Shown here in pieces: positions 38,478 to 50,339 of a stretch of DNA of 64,000 nt. Positions within the stretch are counted from its first letter, which is position 1; every line of letters begins with the position of its first letter. A program made the position numbers and the translations under genes. Below the pieces are notes generated by a model. That model had not been told where the DNA came from and made no database searches. It worked only from the letters and a program-made list of their open reading frames with translations. The stretch comes from Kappaphycus alvarezii (lineage: Eukaryota > Rhodophyta > Florideophyceae > Gigartinales > Solieriaceae): NCBI GenBank assembly GCA_002205965.3, contig NADL03000491.1, forward strand, positions 62,001 to 126,000, written 5' to 3'.

Positions 38478-40640
38478 TGCCCCCCCACGTATCCATTCAC
38501 TTGCGCACTACAGCACCCAGACGTTTTCCTGTGGGCAGAAGTAGTCGCCGTCTGCAGGTCCGATCAACCACACCCTGAGTCCACCTCAAATTCTCCCTCC
38601 GACAGTGCAACCTACCAAGTTGCGCTCCCTCCCATTCTAACCTCGGTAGACTCCTTGTTTTCTGAATCAGGCCCCCTCACCAATGCCCAATCCTCTTTGT
38701 CTCATTCCTTGACCCAACTCTCCCTTATCGAATCTACCTTGGACACCGTTATCACTTCCCTCGAGCAAAATCTCTCCCACCTTGATGCCACCTCCCACCA
38801 GCTCACCTCCCTCCGCCCCCACACAACCCATCTTCAACGTCATTCGGAACAACTCTCAACTTTCATCCATGCCGTGCAAATCCCGGATGATCTTCACTCT
38901 GCAATTCATACGGCACATCCACATTCGTCCGTCTTTGCCTCGGCCCTTGAAACACTCTCTGACAAGCTCACCTTCATCTATCTTCCGCAAAACTCCGCCG
39001 CGATCTCCTGTCATCACATTCGACCAATCTTGCTCGCACTAAGGGCCCAAGCCATTGATCGTGTCAGTGGCCGACTCGACCAAACTTTCCATGTGCTTGC
39101 TCAAACCTCCTCTTTTGACATTTTGCGAAATTCTCTGCTCTGCAATCAGCGCCACCTGATTCATTTTATTTCCAAACATGCAGACCCTCCGACCCATCCC
39201 TTACCAACAAATTGCGCTGTCATGCAGCGCTATGTCCGGATTGCGCGCTCCGTTTTGCGCCATAAAGTCGTCACGTATACAGCAGTATTATCTACATGGG
39301 CGGCGACACGCCCAACATGCACGCAGTCCTCCCTTGGTTTGGCCAACATTGCACGCAATGCTACGGGAATGTTTTCTGCCGTCTTTAGGGATACTTTGGC
39401 CAATTTCTCGGCAGGACAAGCTCCAAATGAGCTAGAGTTGGAATCTGACGGTCACAAGCAGTGCCGGCGGAGCAGACGGGAAGAGGTGGAACTCGTTTTG
39501 AGGCGATGGACGGAGGCGATGGGTGCTATGGACGAAGCGTATGTAACAGAGGCTGACCTTATGATTCGGCAAGGGGGTGAAGGACCGAGAGTGGAGGAGT
39601 TGTATAGAAACGCTGCGTTGTTCTATGCGGATCTTGTTCAGGGAGAGATTTCGTTCTTGCAAAAAACATTTGGAAATACAGCTAGGTCTGTTGTTGAGGA
39701 TGTCTTAGAGGACAGCGGAGATTCGCTGCTGGGAATTATCGAGACTGAGGTGGCAGCCGCGCGGAGTAATAACGACGGAGTGGTAGGTATGACGATCTGC
39801 TTGATGTTAAACCGCAGATTTCGTTGTGGCATTCAAAACGTAGAACAGAGGGATCTAAGGGTATCATTTCTACTCATGATAGAGAGAATGTTGCAGACAG
39901 GTTTGTTGGAGGAATTCGATCAGCAAGCGAGAAGAATTACAGAGGGATTCAACACGCCTGCTGATTCAGGTTGCGCGGCTCCTCATGACAACTTGCTGCT
40001 AAATTTCGCAAAACTTGCTGCAGATGTCCTAATTGTTGTGAGTAGGGGAGCGGAACAAGTTGATGCAGCGGACATGGCAGTTTTGATACAAAGGAGGTTG
40101 CGGTCGTCCATGAATATCGTGGCAGACACAATTAATAAGCTCGGAATGCGTTTCACAGAGTTTGCGGAGGCGCAAAAGGCAAAAATGCGATGTGCGGGAG
40201 CGGTTCTAAGTGTTCTTGACATACCTGAGGATCTCGTATCGCCGGATGACATCCTGACGCGACTAAGGGAACCCGTTCTAGACCAGTGGAACAGAGCGTG
40301 TGCGGCATACAGCCCACATGTGGCGGGTAAGCACAATACAGAAATTGTGAGAGCGATATCAGCATTTGAATGTGGGGAGTACGACGCGGTCCGAGAAGAA
40401 CTTGTTCAGTTTGGGGAGACCCTGGAGGCTAAGATTCGATCAACTAAAGAGAGCTTTGCGTTCTTGACGGAGCACGGGAATGTGTCGCGGTCGTTGCGAC
40501 GTTTGGCGGAACAATCGGCCTTTGCGGAACTTGCGAGTTGGAATGAAAAGATTGCGCGATTGGTACGAGAGCATATGTCAAGTGACCTTCATCTCCTCGT
40601 GACTCGGTCGGTATTTGCTCTGGCGAGTGACAGCGAGTGA
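38478..40640 (+). CDS. VPS52: VPS52-like subunit of the GARP/EARP tethering complex, 5' end unclear
   Basis: Tethering-complex subunit that would act in retrograde endosome-to-Golgi traffic. The first half is helical coiled coil (SLTQLSLIESTLDTV onward). A segment like IPDDLHSAIHTAH follows, then IRPILLALRAQAIDRVSG and a block ending in VLRHKVVTYTAVLS. These align in order and spacing with the human VPS52 N-terminal half as I remember it. The second half has ELYRNAALFYADLVQGEISF and a helical C-terminus, again as in VPS52. The frame is open from 38478 (after a stop at 38475) to 40640 without a break, but no ATG occurs before the conserved part. The first 60-90 residues of the family may lie in an unseen 5' exon. 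Other long-helix tethers (COG3, exocyst) were considered and fit less well. Confidence 0.6.
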   Translation, partial: CPPTYPFTCALQHPDVFLWAEVVAVCRSDQPHPESTSNSPSDSATYQVALPPILTSVDSLFSESGPLTNAQSSLSHSLTQLSLIESTLDTVITSLEQNLSHLDATSHQLTSLRPHTTHLQRHSEQLSTFIHAVQIPDDLHSAIHTAHPHSSVFASALETLSDKLTFIYLPQNSAAISCHHIRPILLALRAQAIDRVSGRLDQTFHVLAQTSSFDILRNSLLCNQRHLIHFISKHADPPTHPLPTNCAVMQRYVRIARSVLRHKVVTYTAVLSTWAATRPTCTQSSLGLANIARNATGMFSAVFRDTLANFSAGQAPNELELESDGHKQCRRSRREEVELVLRRWTEAMGAMDEAYVTEADLMIRQGGEGPRVEELYRNAALFYADLVQGEISFLQKTFGNTARSVVEDVLEDSGDSLLGIIETEVAAARSNNDGVVGMTICLMLNRRFRCGIQNVEQRDLRVSFLLMIERMLQTGLLEEFDQQARRITEGFNTPADSGCAAPHDNLLLNFAKLAADVLIVVSRGAEQVDAADMAVLIQRRLRSSMNIVADTINKLGMRFTEFAEAQKAKMRCAGAVLSVLDIPEDLVSPDDILTRLREPVLDQWNRACAAYSPHVAGKHNTEIVRAISAFECGEYDAVREELVQFGETLEAKIRSTKESFAFLTEHGNVSRSLRRLAEQSAFAELASWNEKIARLVREHMSSDLHLLVTRSVFALASDSE

Positions 40641-41642
40641 AATCCTCAATGTAGCAGCATGGGTACATCAGTACTTGGTAAAGATAAGTAACCAGAGAAA
40701 CGGAAACGTCCACACCTAACCACTTACGGGGAAAGCTCGAATCTTTGTGAGGAACGCGTTTTAGATATTGCCCTTTTTTACGCAAGGATTAGTAGCTTTG
40801 TCTGAACTTCCCACCATCTCTGACCACTGTGTAAAACAACAGGCGAAGTTCAAACAAGACGTTTCGTTGAAACTTGTTAAGGTGGAGTATGAAAAACACA
40901 CCATACTTGCGAGTAAGAAGATGATGCAACTCGCGTTTGGACATGAAAGCTCATGTCATGGGGTGTTTCATGAGAGAGGTCAAACTCTCATTTGAACCTC
41001 AAGACGATAATGTCGTTCAACGGCTCGTGGCGTGCTGCAGCAGCCACGAGGCTCGGACCGCTTTGCTCGCTGGGTTCGCGATGACACTCGACGCCAAGGG
41101 AGAGAGGCCGAATCCCGGGTATAGCTCCTGAAGAATGTCTGTTGGAGTGAGGTATCGAGTGGTGTGTTCACAGACCCTTACAAGCATGGCTAGATGAAGC
41201 ACAAGGGTTTAGTGATATTTGTTGACAAATGGTGACATCAACAGCTCGAAAGCTAGATACAGTACTGTACAGTCGTGTCAGAGGAAACTTGAAACCCAAC
41301 AGATTTGCGGATCAAACAAAAATTACCCGATTGTTATCGCAGCGGCATTCACCTACCAATCGTCACAGGTGAAGTACAGTAGGTGCTTTTACTGTTTCTA
41401 CTAGTCTATTCTCTCGAGGTGTGCCGGTGCCTGGAGTATCGTCCACTAAGCGCTGAGGCCCGTCGGGGTTGCATGCTTCATTATCCATCTGAATTCATCG
41501 GCAACCGTACTCGTGGTAATTCGTCCGCCCCGCTCCGATCGTACAGTACACAGCCGTAGTACAAAATCTCCGGCGCCCGTTGTGACCGAGCCGGCAAGTT
41601 TGATCTAGGTATCATTCTGAAGGCGATCTCATTGATTCCTGG
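40641..41642. other. spacer between the VPS52-like and uL2 genes
   Basis: Short open stretches only, with no domain. GTACTGTAC-type words occur at about 41256-41275, 41370-41380 and 41541-41560, the last about 80 bp before the uL2 start. Confidence 0.6.
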
Positions 41643-42704
41643 ATGATGCGCCAAATCACATCATCCCTCTCCATGTTTTCGTCATGGCTCACAAGGTGCC
41701 CACCACAAGCATCAAGGCCATTCCTTGCAAGCCATTCGCACAGCATTCGACCATTGCCCGTGAATTCTTGGGGCAATTGGAACAATGTAGTACGCGGCCT
41801 CAAGGTCATGAAAGACATTACCCGGCCCCGCGTTATTCAGAGGAAACCGACTACCCCTTCGAACCGACATACCGCCCTCATTGACAAATCCGGCTTGTAC
41901 AAGGGACGACCACATCCGCGTTTATCTGTTGGGCTTTCAAAACGGGCCGGCCGTTGCCGAATCACTGGCCGAATCACCGTTCGTCATAAGGGTAGTGGGA
42001 ACAAGCGTTTGTACAGGATCATCGATTTCAAGCGCTCAGCATGGGAATCGATCCCCGGGGTTGTGGAGAGGATTGAATACGATCCAAACCGCTCGGCCTT
42101 CATTGCGCTCCTGAGGCATCGAAAGAAGTGTAAAGCTGTCCCCGGCAAAGTGCGCCCCGATCGCTACGCATACATTATTTGTCCCGCCGGGTTGCAGATT
42201 GGCCAAGAGGTGATTGCCAGCCGTGTGGGTCCGGTAGATGTCAAAGTTGGAAACGCTATGACATTCCGTCACATTCCTGTTGGGACCAAGGTTCATAATA
42301 TTGAGCTTAGACCTGGATACGGTGGGCAGATCTGCCGTTCGGCGGGTACGAGCGCGCAGATATTGGAGCGGGATGAGCAGAAGGGTTTGGCGTTGCTGCG
42401 CTTGCAGAGTAAGGAACAGCGATTGATCCGTCTTCATTGCATGGCCACAATTGGAGAAGTATCCAACCCAGAGCACAAGAATCAGAAGTTCGGCAAGGCG
42501 GGACGGATGAGATGGAAGGGGATACGTCCGACAGTCAGAGGTGTCGCCATGAACCCTGTTGATCATCCTCATGGGGGAGGAGAGGGCAAGACTTCTGGTG
42601 GAAGACCGTCTGTCTCGAAGTGGAGCAAGCCCACTAAGGGCTATCGCACTCGTTCCAAGAGGAAGAAGAATCCGCACATTGTGAAGAGACGCTTTGATAA
42701 ATAA
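41643..42704 (+). CDS. mitochondrial ribosomal protein uL2 (L2)
   Basis: Large-subunit ribosomal protein that helps form the peptidyl-transferase centre. It has 353 residues without introns, starting at the double ATG at 41643. The first 60-70 residues are an N-terminal extension consistent with a presequence. The core follows with [20 protein letters not shown], then a [20 protein letters not shown] block, and the C-terminal hallmark [19 protein letters not shown], which contains the conserved His of bacterial L2. The ending [13 protein letters not shown] is basic, as usual. Bacterial-type uL2 in the nucleus points to an organelle. Red algal plastid genomes carry their own rpl2, so the mitochondrion is the better guess (family knowledge plus inference). 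Confidence 0.92.
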   Translation: MMRQITSSLSMFSSWLTRCPPQASRPFLASHSHSIRPLPVNSWGNWNNVVRGLKVMKDITRPRVIQRKPTTPSNRHTALIDKSGLYKGRPHPRLSVGLSKRAGRCRITGRITVRHKGSGNKRLYRIIDFKRSAWESIPGVVERIEYDPNRSAFIALLRHRKKCKAVPGKVRPDRYAYIICPAGLQIGQEVIASRVGPVDVKVGNAMTFRHIPVGTKVHNIELRPGYGGQICRSAGTSAQILERDEQKGLALLRLQSKEQRLIRLHCMATIGEVSNPEHKNQKFGKAGRMRWKGIRPTVRGVAMNPVDHPHGGGEGKTSGGRPSVSKWSKPTKGYRTRSKRKKNPHIVKRRFDK

Positions 42705-43069
42705 ACTCCTTGTGGGACCCCACCCAGATTTGGTCCATCATCACGCTCGCCCTGGTTTGGAGGCAGTGTATCTGCTGATGCCAAAGGCGCGGTACTGTAT
42801 GCGCCGCAGGGTTTTCATGGAAGTTACGCAAAATGACTTTAAAAACACTCGTTTACTGTTAGAGTTGAGGGATGTGCCCTAAGGTTCTCTTCATGTAACA
42901 GTTACTTGAGATGGTGGGACCTTCAGACGGCACTCTAGCGAAGGGTTCTTCCACGGGGTACCCAGATTAATCCGTTCAACTACACATTAACGAAGTAGAC
43001 ATTGGAAAGGACATTCCATCCTATACAACGGCCGATTAAGTACTCAGTTCGTCAGAAAGTCAGTCACAT
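42705..43069. other. convergent 3'-3' spacer between uL2 and the Myb gene
   Basis: 365 bp between two converging genes. Only one weak GGTACTGTATG word (about 42791) is present, in contrast to the clusters on the 5' side of genes. Confidence 0.7.
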
Positions 43070-44496
43070 CTACCCGCGTCCAGCAGCAACCCTTCTGGGG
43101 GTCATAAACTCTTCTCCACAAGAGAGCCACAATGTATCATCTGGACACATTTCATCCAAAAGCGTAATTTCTGCGCCGCTCCTGGTAAACACCCGAGAAA
43201 GTGGCCCTTCGACTTGGAGCTTGTCCTCCGCATGTTGAAAGAACTCTTCCATGGTCTGCGGCAGCATGAGGGCCTTTCCGCCGCCTTCCCTGCCGTTTAC
43301 ATGCACAGTGACACGTATCTTGGGAATCTGTGCGGGAGCCATTACGGCCGCCATACTGGGATTCCCGACGGAAGAATTCAAGAATGGCTGCGCCATTGAG
43401 GCATACTGCAGGCCTAGACTAGTCACAGGAAGCACCACGGGGACAGTGGAGAGGCCATTCGAGTTGGCCACAACTGATAACGAGTTCGCCGCGCCGGACG
43501 ACGTCTGTGGAGTCTGAAGTGCGCTCGTTCCAATCGGAGAAGAGAGTGTCCCCGACGTGGTTGGTGCCGCCGGGGCAGCGGATAATCCCAGTAGCCCGTC
43601 CGCTTCTCCATTCATGGCGAGGTTCAAGCCAGTGCCCATGCACATCGATGTGGCCAGCGCAAAGTCATTTGTCGTTGTCGAAGTCGAGGCGTCCATAGTA
43701 AGAGGGACGCTAGTTTCCCAGGCTGATGAGGTGCCAGCGGCACGGCAGTGCAAAACGGACGGGAGACGATCGGAGATGATGCCATGGAAGACAACGGGAC
43801 TGTCGTCATCTTAGCCGTCTGGGAGGAAGTCTGGACAAGCCTTGGGAGACATTCTGCGAGGCTGTGGCTGTCCAGGCGGCGGTCAATCTCTGCAAATCTG
43901 TCGTGACGTCGTCCTCAGTAATGTCATGGATCGACTTTTTCTTACGCTGGTCATCGCTCTTAGCCTGCCTCAAGAAGAACTTTTGGGCATGAGACTGACA
44001 CTGATTGGCAGTCCTTGAGCCGACCTCTCCGGCGATTTCCTTCCACTTGCCCTTGCCATAGCGCTTCATGGCGGTAAGAAACTTACGATGCTCATCTTCA
44101 GTCCACGAGCGCTTAAAGCGGGACTTTTGCGGAGGGATCGACAAACGGCGAGGTGCGGTGCCATTGGAATGTAAGGCGGAAGAAGAGGAGGGTAGAAGTG
44201 CGTTGGCAGCGTCTGAGGCGCCGTTGGCGGGCGAGGGCGTTTGGCTGCGTTATTAATCTTGGCATGGAATGGACAAGCGCCTATACGACCACAGAGTCTT
44301 CCCCTTTGATTGCGGACACCACAGACTTCATAGCCTCTGCCGTTGAATGCTTGATCTCCGACGACAAACACATCGTTGGGGGCCGGCGGGGGGGTGTTGC
44401 GGGATTCAATTGCGGAGTGGAGGGTGGTGGTGGGGCTGCAGGGGCTAGGGGTAACGGAACTGCGGTCCCGGGAGCAATGTGACGGTGAGGTGCCAT
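43070..44496 (-). CDS. SHAQKYF-class Myb regulator with Cys/His motif and KHA-like domain
   Basis: Probable nuclear DNA-binding protein. The N-terminal region is Pro-rich and then carries CGVRNQRGRLCGRIGACPFH, a small Cys/His cluster that could bind zinc. The Myb repeat follows with RSWTEDEHRKFL, GKWKEIAG and QCQSHAQKFFLR, the SHAQKYF class known from plant circadian and light regulators. After an Ser/Ala/Thr-rich linker comes a C-terminal domain with MLPQTMEEFFQHAEDKL and SGAEITLLDEMCPDDTLWL, resembling the KHA oligomerisation domain. The parts lie in different frames. Four one-base losses would explain this; the clearest are in plus-strand T-runs at 44240-44242 and 43714-43716, while two others (about 44350 and between 43800 and 43870) are less certain. 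The start at 44496 is inferred. Length would be about 476 residues. Confidence 0.75.
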
Positions 44497-44699
44497 TACC
44501 GAGAACATACGGAGAGGGTAAGGAGAGGAACGACGGGAGCGATGAGAATGCAGGAATGGGGTTGTTTCGAGAGGACAGGGGAGAGCGGGCGTCGATTGGA
44601 TAGAAGACCGTGGGGGAAACAAGAACAGGGTTCGAAAGAGTGGTCAATTGGTAGCGGGTATGGGTGGTGATTGATGGGGGAAGCAGTGAGGTGGTAGGG

Positions 44700-47600
44700 C
44701 AGTGAGCGGCCAGTAAAAGTCAAATGGGGTTTGGAACAAGATGAAATGCAAATGAGTGGGGAGTCGGGTCTGGTTGTACGGCGGAATCGTGTTGGGCGCA
44801 ACAGGGATAACGGGATGCCAGGGTGATATCAGAAATGTGAGCAGCAGACAGGGCAGAGGGAAACAGTACACGAGGGTCTGGAGAGTAACGGCGAGGGGAT
44901 GGAGCAGGGAATGAGGGGCTTAAGAAGGCAATGGGGAGGGGCTGTTGACAGGCGAACTGCAAGGAGAGTATGAAGAATTTCGAGAGGCGAGGGTGGAAGA
45001 GGACAGGGTCAATGAACAAGGAAAATCATGGCACGGATTTCTGCGGTGGTGTTTGAAATTGAGGGTTGTAACGCGTGCACGTATAGCTGTTGGTGGGTGG
45101 TCGATGCGTTTGGTGATTAGCAAGACTCGCAAAGAGGCCCGGCGGTACGGGGAGGGCGGCCGTGGAGGAGGAGTGAAGAACTGAAAGCAACTATCAGTGA
45201 TTATCGCCGGTGAATCTTTGGGCAGCAAAATGCAAAAAATTTGGTGATTAAAATAATCACGTTTTCCGCGATTTGCCTGTTGTACGGTGCGGGAAACACA
45301 TTTTCTAATGAAAACGCAATTAGTGCACATGTGACTTTTAATTGTTGTATATAATTTTTAAGAAAAACATATGAAAGAATGGATATCACACGTGCGGCGA
45401 TATAATTGGATAAACAGGCTGTATGTTGATTGACATCAATCATTATAATTCCAATTGGAAATAGTGCGTTTTTAAAGAAATAAACCGTGGAACAGTGTGC
45501 TTTTCAGAAAAAAGTTTTGATGATGTGGGCGAACCGGAAATAATAATAATGTCAGCGAGTGCATTAGAACGGGATGATGTGTGGAAAAATTGACAGTTGT
45601 TTCCTGTAATTTTGTTGGAGTCAGCGGAACACATTTTCTCGTTCCGGTTGCCGAGGGAACAAGGTAAGGCTACCAATAAATGCCAGCAATGTCGACATGC
45701 CTACTGTATGGTACATTATTCCGCTTCCAATTATTTCAAGTGTTAGTAGCGCCTCCAGCGGCGCCGCCTACGCCCCCTCCCGACCGCCCCAAACAGCATC
45801 AACGTCTCGAGAGCGCTATGCTCATACCGCACCGTACTATATTTACTGCACTACCTACGGTATGCACAGAGTTTGCAATGTTGCACCAGATACTACAAAC
45901 ACTGTACCAGTCGACGCATTTTCTGCGGCAATGTGCAGTACCGCCGGCGGCAATGCTGTTGTACTCGGTTGTACAGCATGTGCCGTAATCATACAATCCA
46001 CGAAATTTGAGCTGACGGTTGCGCTGCAGTGAGCCGTAAAATAATACATCAGGAAAATATTTTGAGATCGCGCGGTGCTCCGCAAGGCTGTTCGTACAGT
46101 GACTGTGCAGGACAACAGCCGAGTTGTGCTCGGGGCGCGGTGAATCTTTCGAGACTGTGGTACATCGTCACAGCTCGTTGATCCTAGACCTGTGACGGTT
46201 TTGTATCGAGAGTAAGTGGCTCGGGTGTGCAGTGATGGAGCGAGAATTGCAAGTGAGCTTTTGCTCGGATCTGGTTGGCAAGTATGTCCGCTTTGTTTGT
46301 GCGGCAAGTCATTTCAAGCGATAGAATGAATGTCCGTGGATTCGCACCGCCTTTGAACAAGCTTGTATGACTTGGTTACCACTGCCGCCCACCAAACGAA
46401 CGCGGAACTGAGAGGGAACACTTTTCAGGGCTGAGAAATGCTTTTTACTTCGGTGTTATCGCCGAGAATAGTGTAAATAATTTGCGTTTCTACGAATGCC
46501 AGTTTGTCTTACCCTTTTCATGATCAAGGACAGCACTGCCGTGTTCTTGCCTATTTGCGGAGTCCATGCGGCAGATAATGTCATGTCACTCTTGCGAATC
46601 TCATCCACGAAATGAATCGGCTATAGCGATGCGCCTCTGCCGACTCCCCCTGAGTTTGTAAAAATCCCAGATATCATGCAAAATCTCAGAATGTATCTTG
46701 TAATTTGGGTCCGAGAAGAGTGATGTTTCTCTGGCGGTGCTGCAGGGGTTAGGTGGATGAAAAATCTTTGCTCAAAAAGTGGGTGGAATGATGAATTACA
46801 TTAGTGCGGTAGTAGTCATCTCATTATCAAGTTGAGTATTTGCTGGACAGTACTGTACAATACAGAACATTACGAGTGCGATGCAATATTGCAGAAAATT
46901 GCAAACTGCGATACCGTAATGCAAAATATAATCTTGGACGGGACAAAGCGAACATACAGTAGCCTGTAAGGTTTAGTACAGTACGGTACAGTAGGTACTA
47001 ATGCTAAGCAAGGTGCCCCCTACAGTATTGATGTTGATCACACTACAGTACAGTAGTCCTGAGCGAAATTAAGGAGGAACCTTTAGTCGGTCTCTTTTTG
47101 AGATCGCAGCAGCACAACCCAACTACAGTGCAGGACATATCCTGGTACTGTACATTAACGTAATGTTTGTGCCCTGTCGTGCCAACTCTCTGCCAGTGTC
47201 ATCTCTCCACACCCTCCCCACTGATTCGTCCCTTGCTTCAACCCCATAGACATTATCACATTTCAAACGCTCTGCTTGCCTTTAGTTTCGTGTTTGTGTT
47301 CAAACAAGAGCGTACTCTCAACTACCACTGCTGCATTGCACTCAACATTCTTTCCAAGAAATACTCATTCTAGAAGCCAGAGGCTTTGGCAGGCTCTGGC
47401 TTGTGGCCGGACAGCAATTGAACAGCGCAAGGTGCCCCACTTTCAACCTAATCCTTTTCTCCGTAATGCATTTACATCTTGTCTCAGCCCCATTCTATAC
47501 GCCATCCCACAAGTTCCTTTCCGCAGCGTCTCGTGTAGCCCCGCAAATAACTAATCATATGAAACCAAATGCAACAACCGTACAGTACTGTGCTGTACTG

Positions 47601-48620
47601 AACGTGTCATAACCATCGGCGCGTGTAGCCCTTCAAATCTGGTGCGAAAATGTGGGAATACTATATTAATGGCTATCACGTCAAAGTACTGTACATTACT
47701 GTACTGTACATACTCCCATGGCACTCAAATGGCAATACTGTACTGTACCCAGGATACGAATCGAGGCTTTCTCCTCTAGGACCGTTCTGCGCTCTGCCTG
47801 TCCAGCCGACCGACTGTTGCTCCAGGGACCACAACTTGTTTGCTCATTCGTTGACACTTTTTAATGTGCGGTGGAATCATATATTCTCCGCACTTTAATG
47901 CCTGTGGCCGCTGTTCTAAATATATCTTGCACTACATCAGCTCACTCACCAATTCCCAGCTTCCCCTCTCCCAAACCGCCGCCGCCATCGCCACCGCCAC
48001 CACCGTCCAAGATCCCACTCCCATTCCAAACTCTATATCTCAAACTATAGTGGTGCCATCACTTGTACCCTACGTATACATACATGTACCCCCCTCCGCG
48101 CCCAATTCTCATCTAATGATTCGAAATTCAACAACTTGGGAGCCCCTTTCCCTCTTCTAATCCGCAAGTCAAAATTCCACACTCCAAACTAAGGACGAAA
48201 CACCTTGATCAACTCAAAATCATCAGTTCCCGTTCCCGCCTTCCCTCCGTACCCAATCAGCACAAAAAAAGCACAACTCATCATGCACGCCCCCGCTCTG
48301 TAATTCACCCATCCTCAAATCTTTATCCCACTTCCCCCTCAACCCAGCCCCGCCTACGGAACCGATCTTTTCTGTTACGTCAAGTATACCTCCTGCCTGC
48401 GCCTCCCTCACCCACCCCATCACATAATCCCTTCGCTACAAACTCGCGATCCCTTTGAAAACCACGCACCCCATCGAGCAAGTCCATCCGTCACCCCGTC
48501 ACACACACACACCCCCGCAAATCTGTCCAACCAACACCTAACAGACTCCTCCTCCCTCCTCCCGCATCCTCCGCTCTTTTTCACTCCCCACTTTGCCGCC
48601 ATGTCCCCATTCCCACTCGT
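44700..48620. other. long 5' spacer of the Myb gene, with palindrome clusters
   Basis: About 3.9 kb without a supportable gene. GTACTGTAC-type words are frequent at about 45.83-46.1 kb (loose variants) and dense at 46850-47160 and 47578-47750. From about 47.95 to 48.6 kb the plus strand is C/T-rich. Confidence 0.6.
46850..47750. repeat. GTACTGTAC palindrome clusters in the Myb/TsaD spacer
   Basis: Examples are GGACAGTACTGTACAATACAG (about 46848), AGTACAGTACGGTACAGTAGG (about 46976), ACTACAGTACAGTAG (about 47043), GTACAGTACTGTGCTGTACTG (about 47581), and AAGTACTGTACATTACTGT with its continuation (about 47684-47710). Confidence 0.85.
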
Positions 48621-48624
48621 CCAA

Positions 48625-49995
48625 TCATCGCGCCACATCCTTCGGTAAAGGCGTCGCCAGCATTCCCAATCCCGCAAGAGGCCACCTAGCTCGCACATCC
48701 AAATGCTTATGATCATCAGCAATGCCCTTCCGTAGCCGCTCCACAGCAGCCCAACCAACCATCACCCCATTGTCCGTGCACAGTCCCATCGGTGGAATCG
48801 CGCATTTCCACCCGTATCTTGCACACACCCCTTCCAACCGATTCCTCACCACCGCATTCGCCGCCACCCCCCCCGACACCACCAGCGTTTTCCCGCCTGT
48901 CCCATGCTCTTCACACAACTTTAACGCCCGCCCAACTCGTTGCTCCAGGTGTCGAACCGCAGTCTCCTGGAAGCTTGCCGCCACATCAGCCATCAATTTT
49001 TCATCCCCCCGTACCGCGTCCTCCCCTCCAAGCTTATCAATCGCCATCCGTACAGAGGTCTTCAGCCCTGCAAACGAAAAATTGCAATCCGCGCGATCCC
49101 GCATCGGGATCCGAAACGGGATTGCTTCGGGGTTCCCCCGACGAGCTAACTCTTCCAATGCAGGTCCGCCCCCACCCCCCACCTGCAACCCGAGAAGCCG
49201 AGCCGTCTTATCATACGCCTCCCCGAGCGCATCATCCAGCGTGCCCCCCACCACCTCGTAATTCGCCACGTCATATGCAAGAAGCAACTGACAGTGACCA
49301 CCGGATACCAGCAGAGTGAGGAACGGAAACTCCACATCCACTCCCGTGTGACCCGCCCGCGCAATGAGCACATGCGCCTCGAGATGATTTACTGCCACAA
49401 AATCCTTGTCCAGCTGTATGGCGAGGTCTCTCGCTGCCCGATACCCCACTCTCAAACAAACCTCGAGCCCCGGACCCATGGTAACCCCGATGGCATCAAG
49501 CTCGTCGGCACGAACCGACGCTTGCTCAAGCGCAGATGAAATGACCTTCTGAATCGCGTCTTGATGCGCATCTCGCGCGACATGTGGAACCACACCGCCC
49601 CATTCCTGCGTCAACTGGTCCTGAGAAATACGACAGTCGCCTAGAATAGTGCCATCGGAGCGTACGACGGCGGCGGCGGTGTCGTCGCAAGAGCTTTCTA
49701 CGCCGAGTACGAGGAATGATTTGTCGGGATGGAAGCGGGAGGGGTCTTTGACACGGGAATTGCCGGGTAGTTCGGGGACGAGATAGTCTTCCCATGGGGT
49801 TTGGTCGGGGGTCAACTGGACGTGGGGATCGCCTAGGTCGACGCCCTTAGGGACGCCGATGTTGCGGCGTCGGCGGCTGCTGGAGCAGGTCCATGTTCTA
49901 CGGAAGGATGTCCGAGGGCGGGTGCGTGGATGGGGGGTGAATGGCGGTGAGGAGAGGGTGTGGGGCAGAAACGATGAGGGTTGGGAGTGGGCCAT
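48625..49995 (-). CDS. organellar tRNA N6-adenosine threonylcarbamoyltransferase (TsaD/Qri7/OSGEPL1)
   Basis: Transfers the threonylcarbamoyl group from threonylcarbamoyl-AMP to A37 of tRNAs that read ANN codons. Single exon, 456 residues, ATG at 49995. Residues 1-90 are Pro/Arg/Ser-rich and serve as a likely presequence. The ASKHA fold follows with LGVESSCDDTAAAVV, the metal-binding VNHLEAHVL (two His), LVSGGHCQLL, DDALGEAYDKTARLLGL, NFSFAGLKTSV, VVSGGVAANAVVRNRL and GLCTDNGVMVGW (usual form CTDNAAMI). Length and motifs match the bacterial/mitochondrial Qri7 branch, not cytosolic Kae1. The frame is intact. The neighbourhood shows no functional link. Mitochondrial or plastid targeting cannot be decided from the sequence. 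Confidence 0.95.
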   Translation of the reverse strand: MAHSQPSSFLPHTLSSPPFTPHPRTRPRTSFRRTWTCSSSRRRRNIGVPKGVDLGDPHVQLTPDQTPWEDYLVPELPGNSRVKDPSRFHPDKSFLVLGVESSCDDTAAAVVRSDGTILGDCRISQDQLTQEWGGVVPHVARDAHQDAIQKVISSALEQASVRADELDAIGVTMGPGLEVCLRVGYRAARDLAIQLDKDFVAVNHLEAHVLIARAGHTGVDVEFPFLTLLVSGGHCQLLLAYDVANYEVVGGTLDDALGEAYDKTARLLGLQVGGGGGPALEELARRGNPEAIPFRIPMRDRADCNFSFAGLKTSVRMAIDKLGGEDAVRGDEKLMADVAASFQETAVRHLEQRVGRALKLCEEHGTGGKTLVVSGGVAANAVVRNRLEGVCARYGWKCAIPPMGLCTDNGVMVGWAAVERLRKGIADDHKHLDVRARWPLAGLGMLATPLPKDVAR

Positions 49996-50339
49996 GTGTG
50001 AAAGCGGAGCGGATGAGCGAGGGCAAAGGCTTGACGGCGGTGCATTGAGGCGGGGAGAAAGGCTCTAAGATTTGGCATTTGTTGACGGAGGAGGGAACCC
50101 GTGGGCGTGTGAGTTGGGAGAACTCAGAGTGGGTAATGGCCAATTGTTGACGGCTTTGTCCAGGGAAAGTTGTTCTTGGAAGGGGTGGGCAAGGTTTTTG
50201 TTCGTTGAATGCGGCGAGGTTGCAGGAGTCGAACTAGGGAGGGGCGGTTGAAAGTGGATAAGGAAGCAGGGTGTCAATGTAATCTTGAGATCAATGTATG
50301 CGACTGATTCACATGGATGTCACAACGCAACGGGCTACG

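Noticed and set aside
38478-40640. COG3 or exocyst subunit instead of VPS52
   Set aside because: All are long-helix tethers, but the order of conserved blocks and their spacing fit VPS52 better. Confidence is kept moderate.
40768-41131. Small plus-strand frames after the VPS52-like gene
   Set aside because: No recognisable domain, overlap with antisense frames of similar length, and no conserved start context.
41643-42704. Plastid rather than mitochondrial uL2
   Set aside because: Red algal plastid genomes normally keep rpl2, so a nuclear copy more likely serves mitochondria. This is not proven from the sequence.
46850-47750. CRISPR-like array from the repeated GTAC words
   Set aside because: The words overlap and vary in spacing, there are no constant repeats with unique spacers, and no cas genes are present.
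48722-49319. Plus-strand open frames across the TsaD gene
   Set aside because: They are antisense shadows of a well-conserved minus-strand gene.
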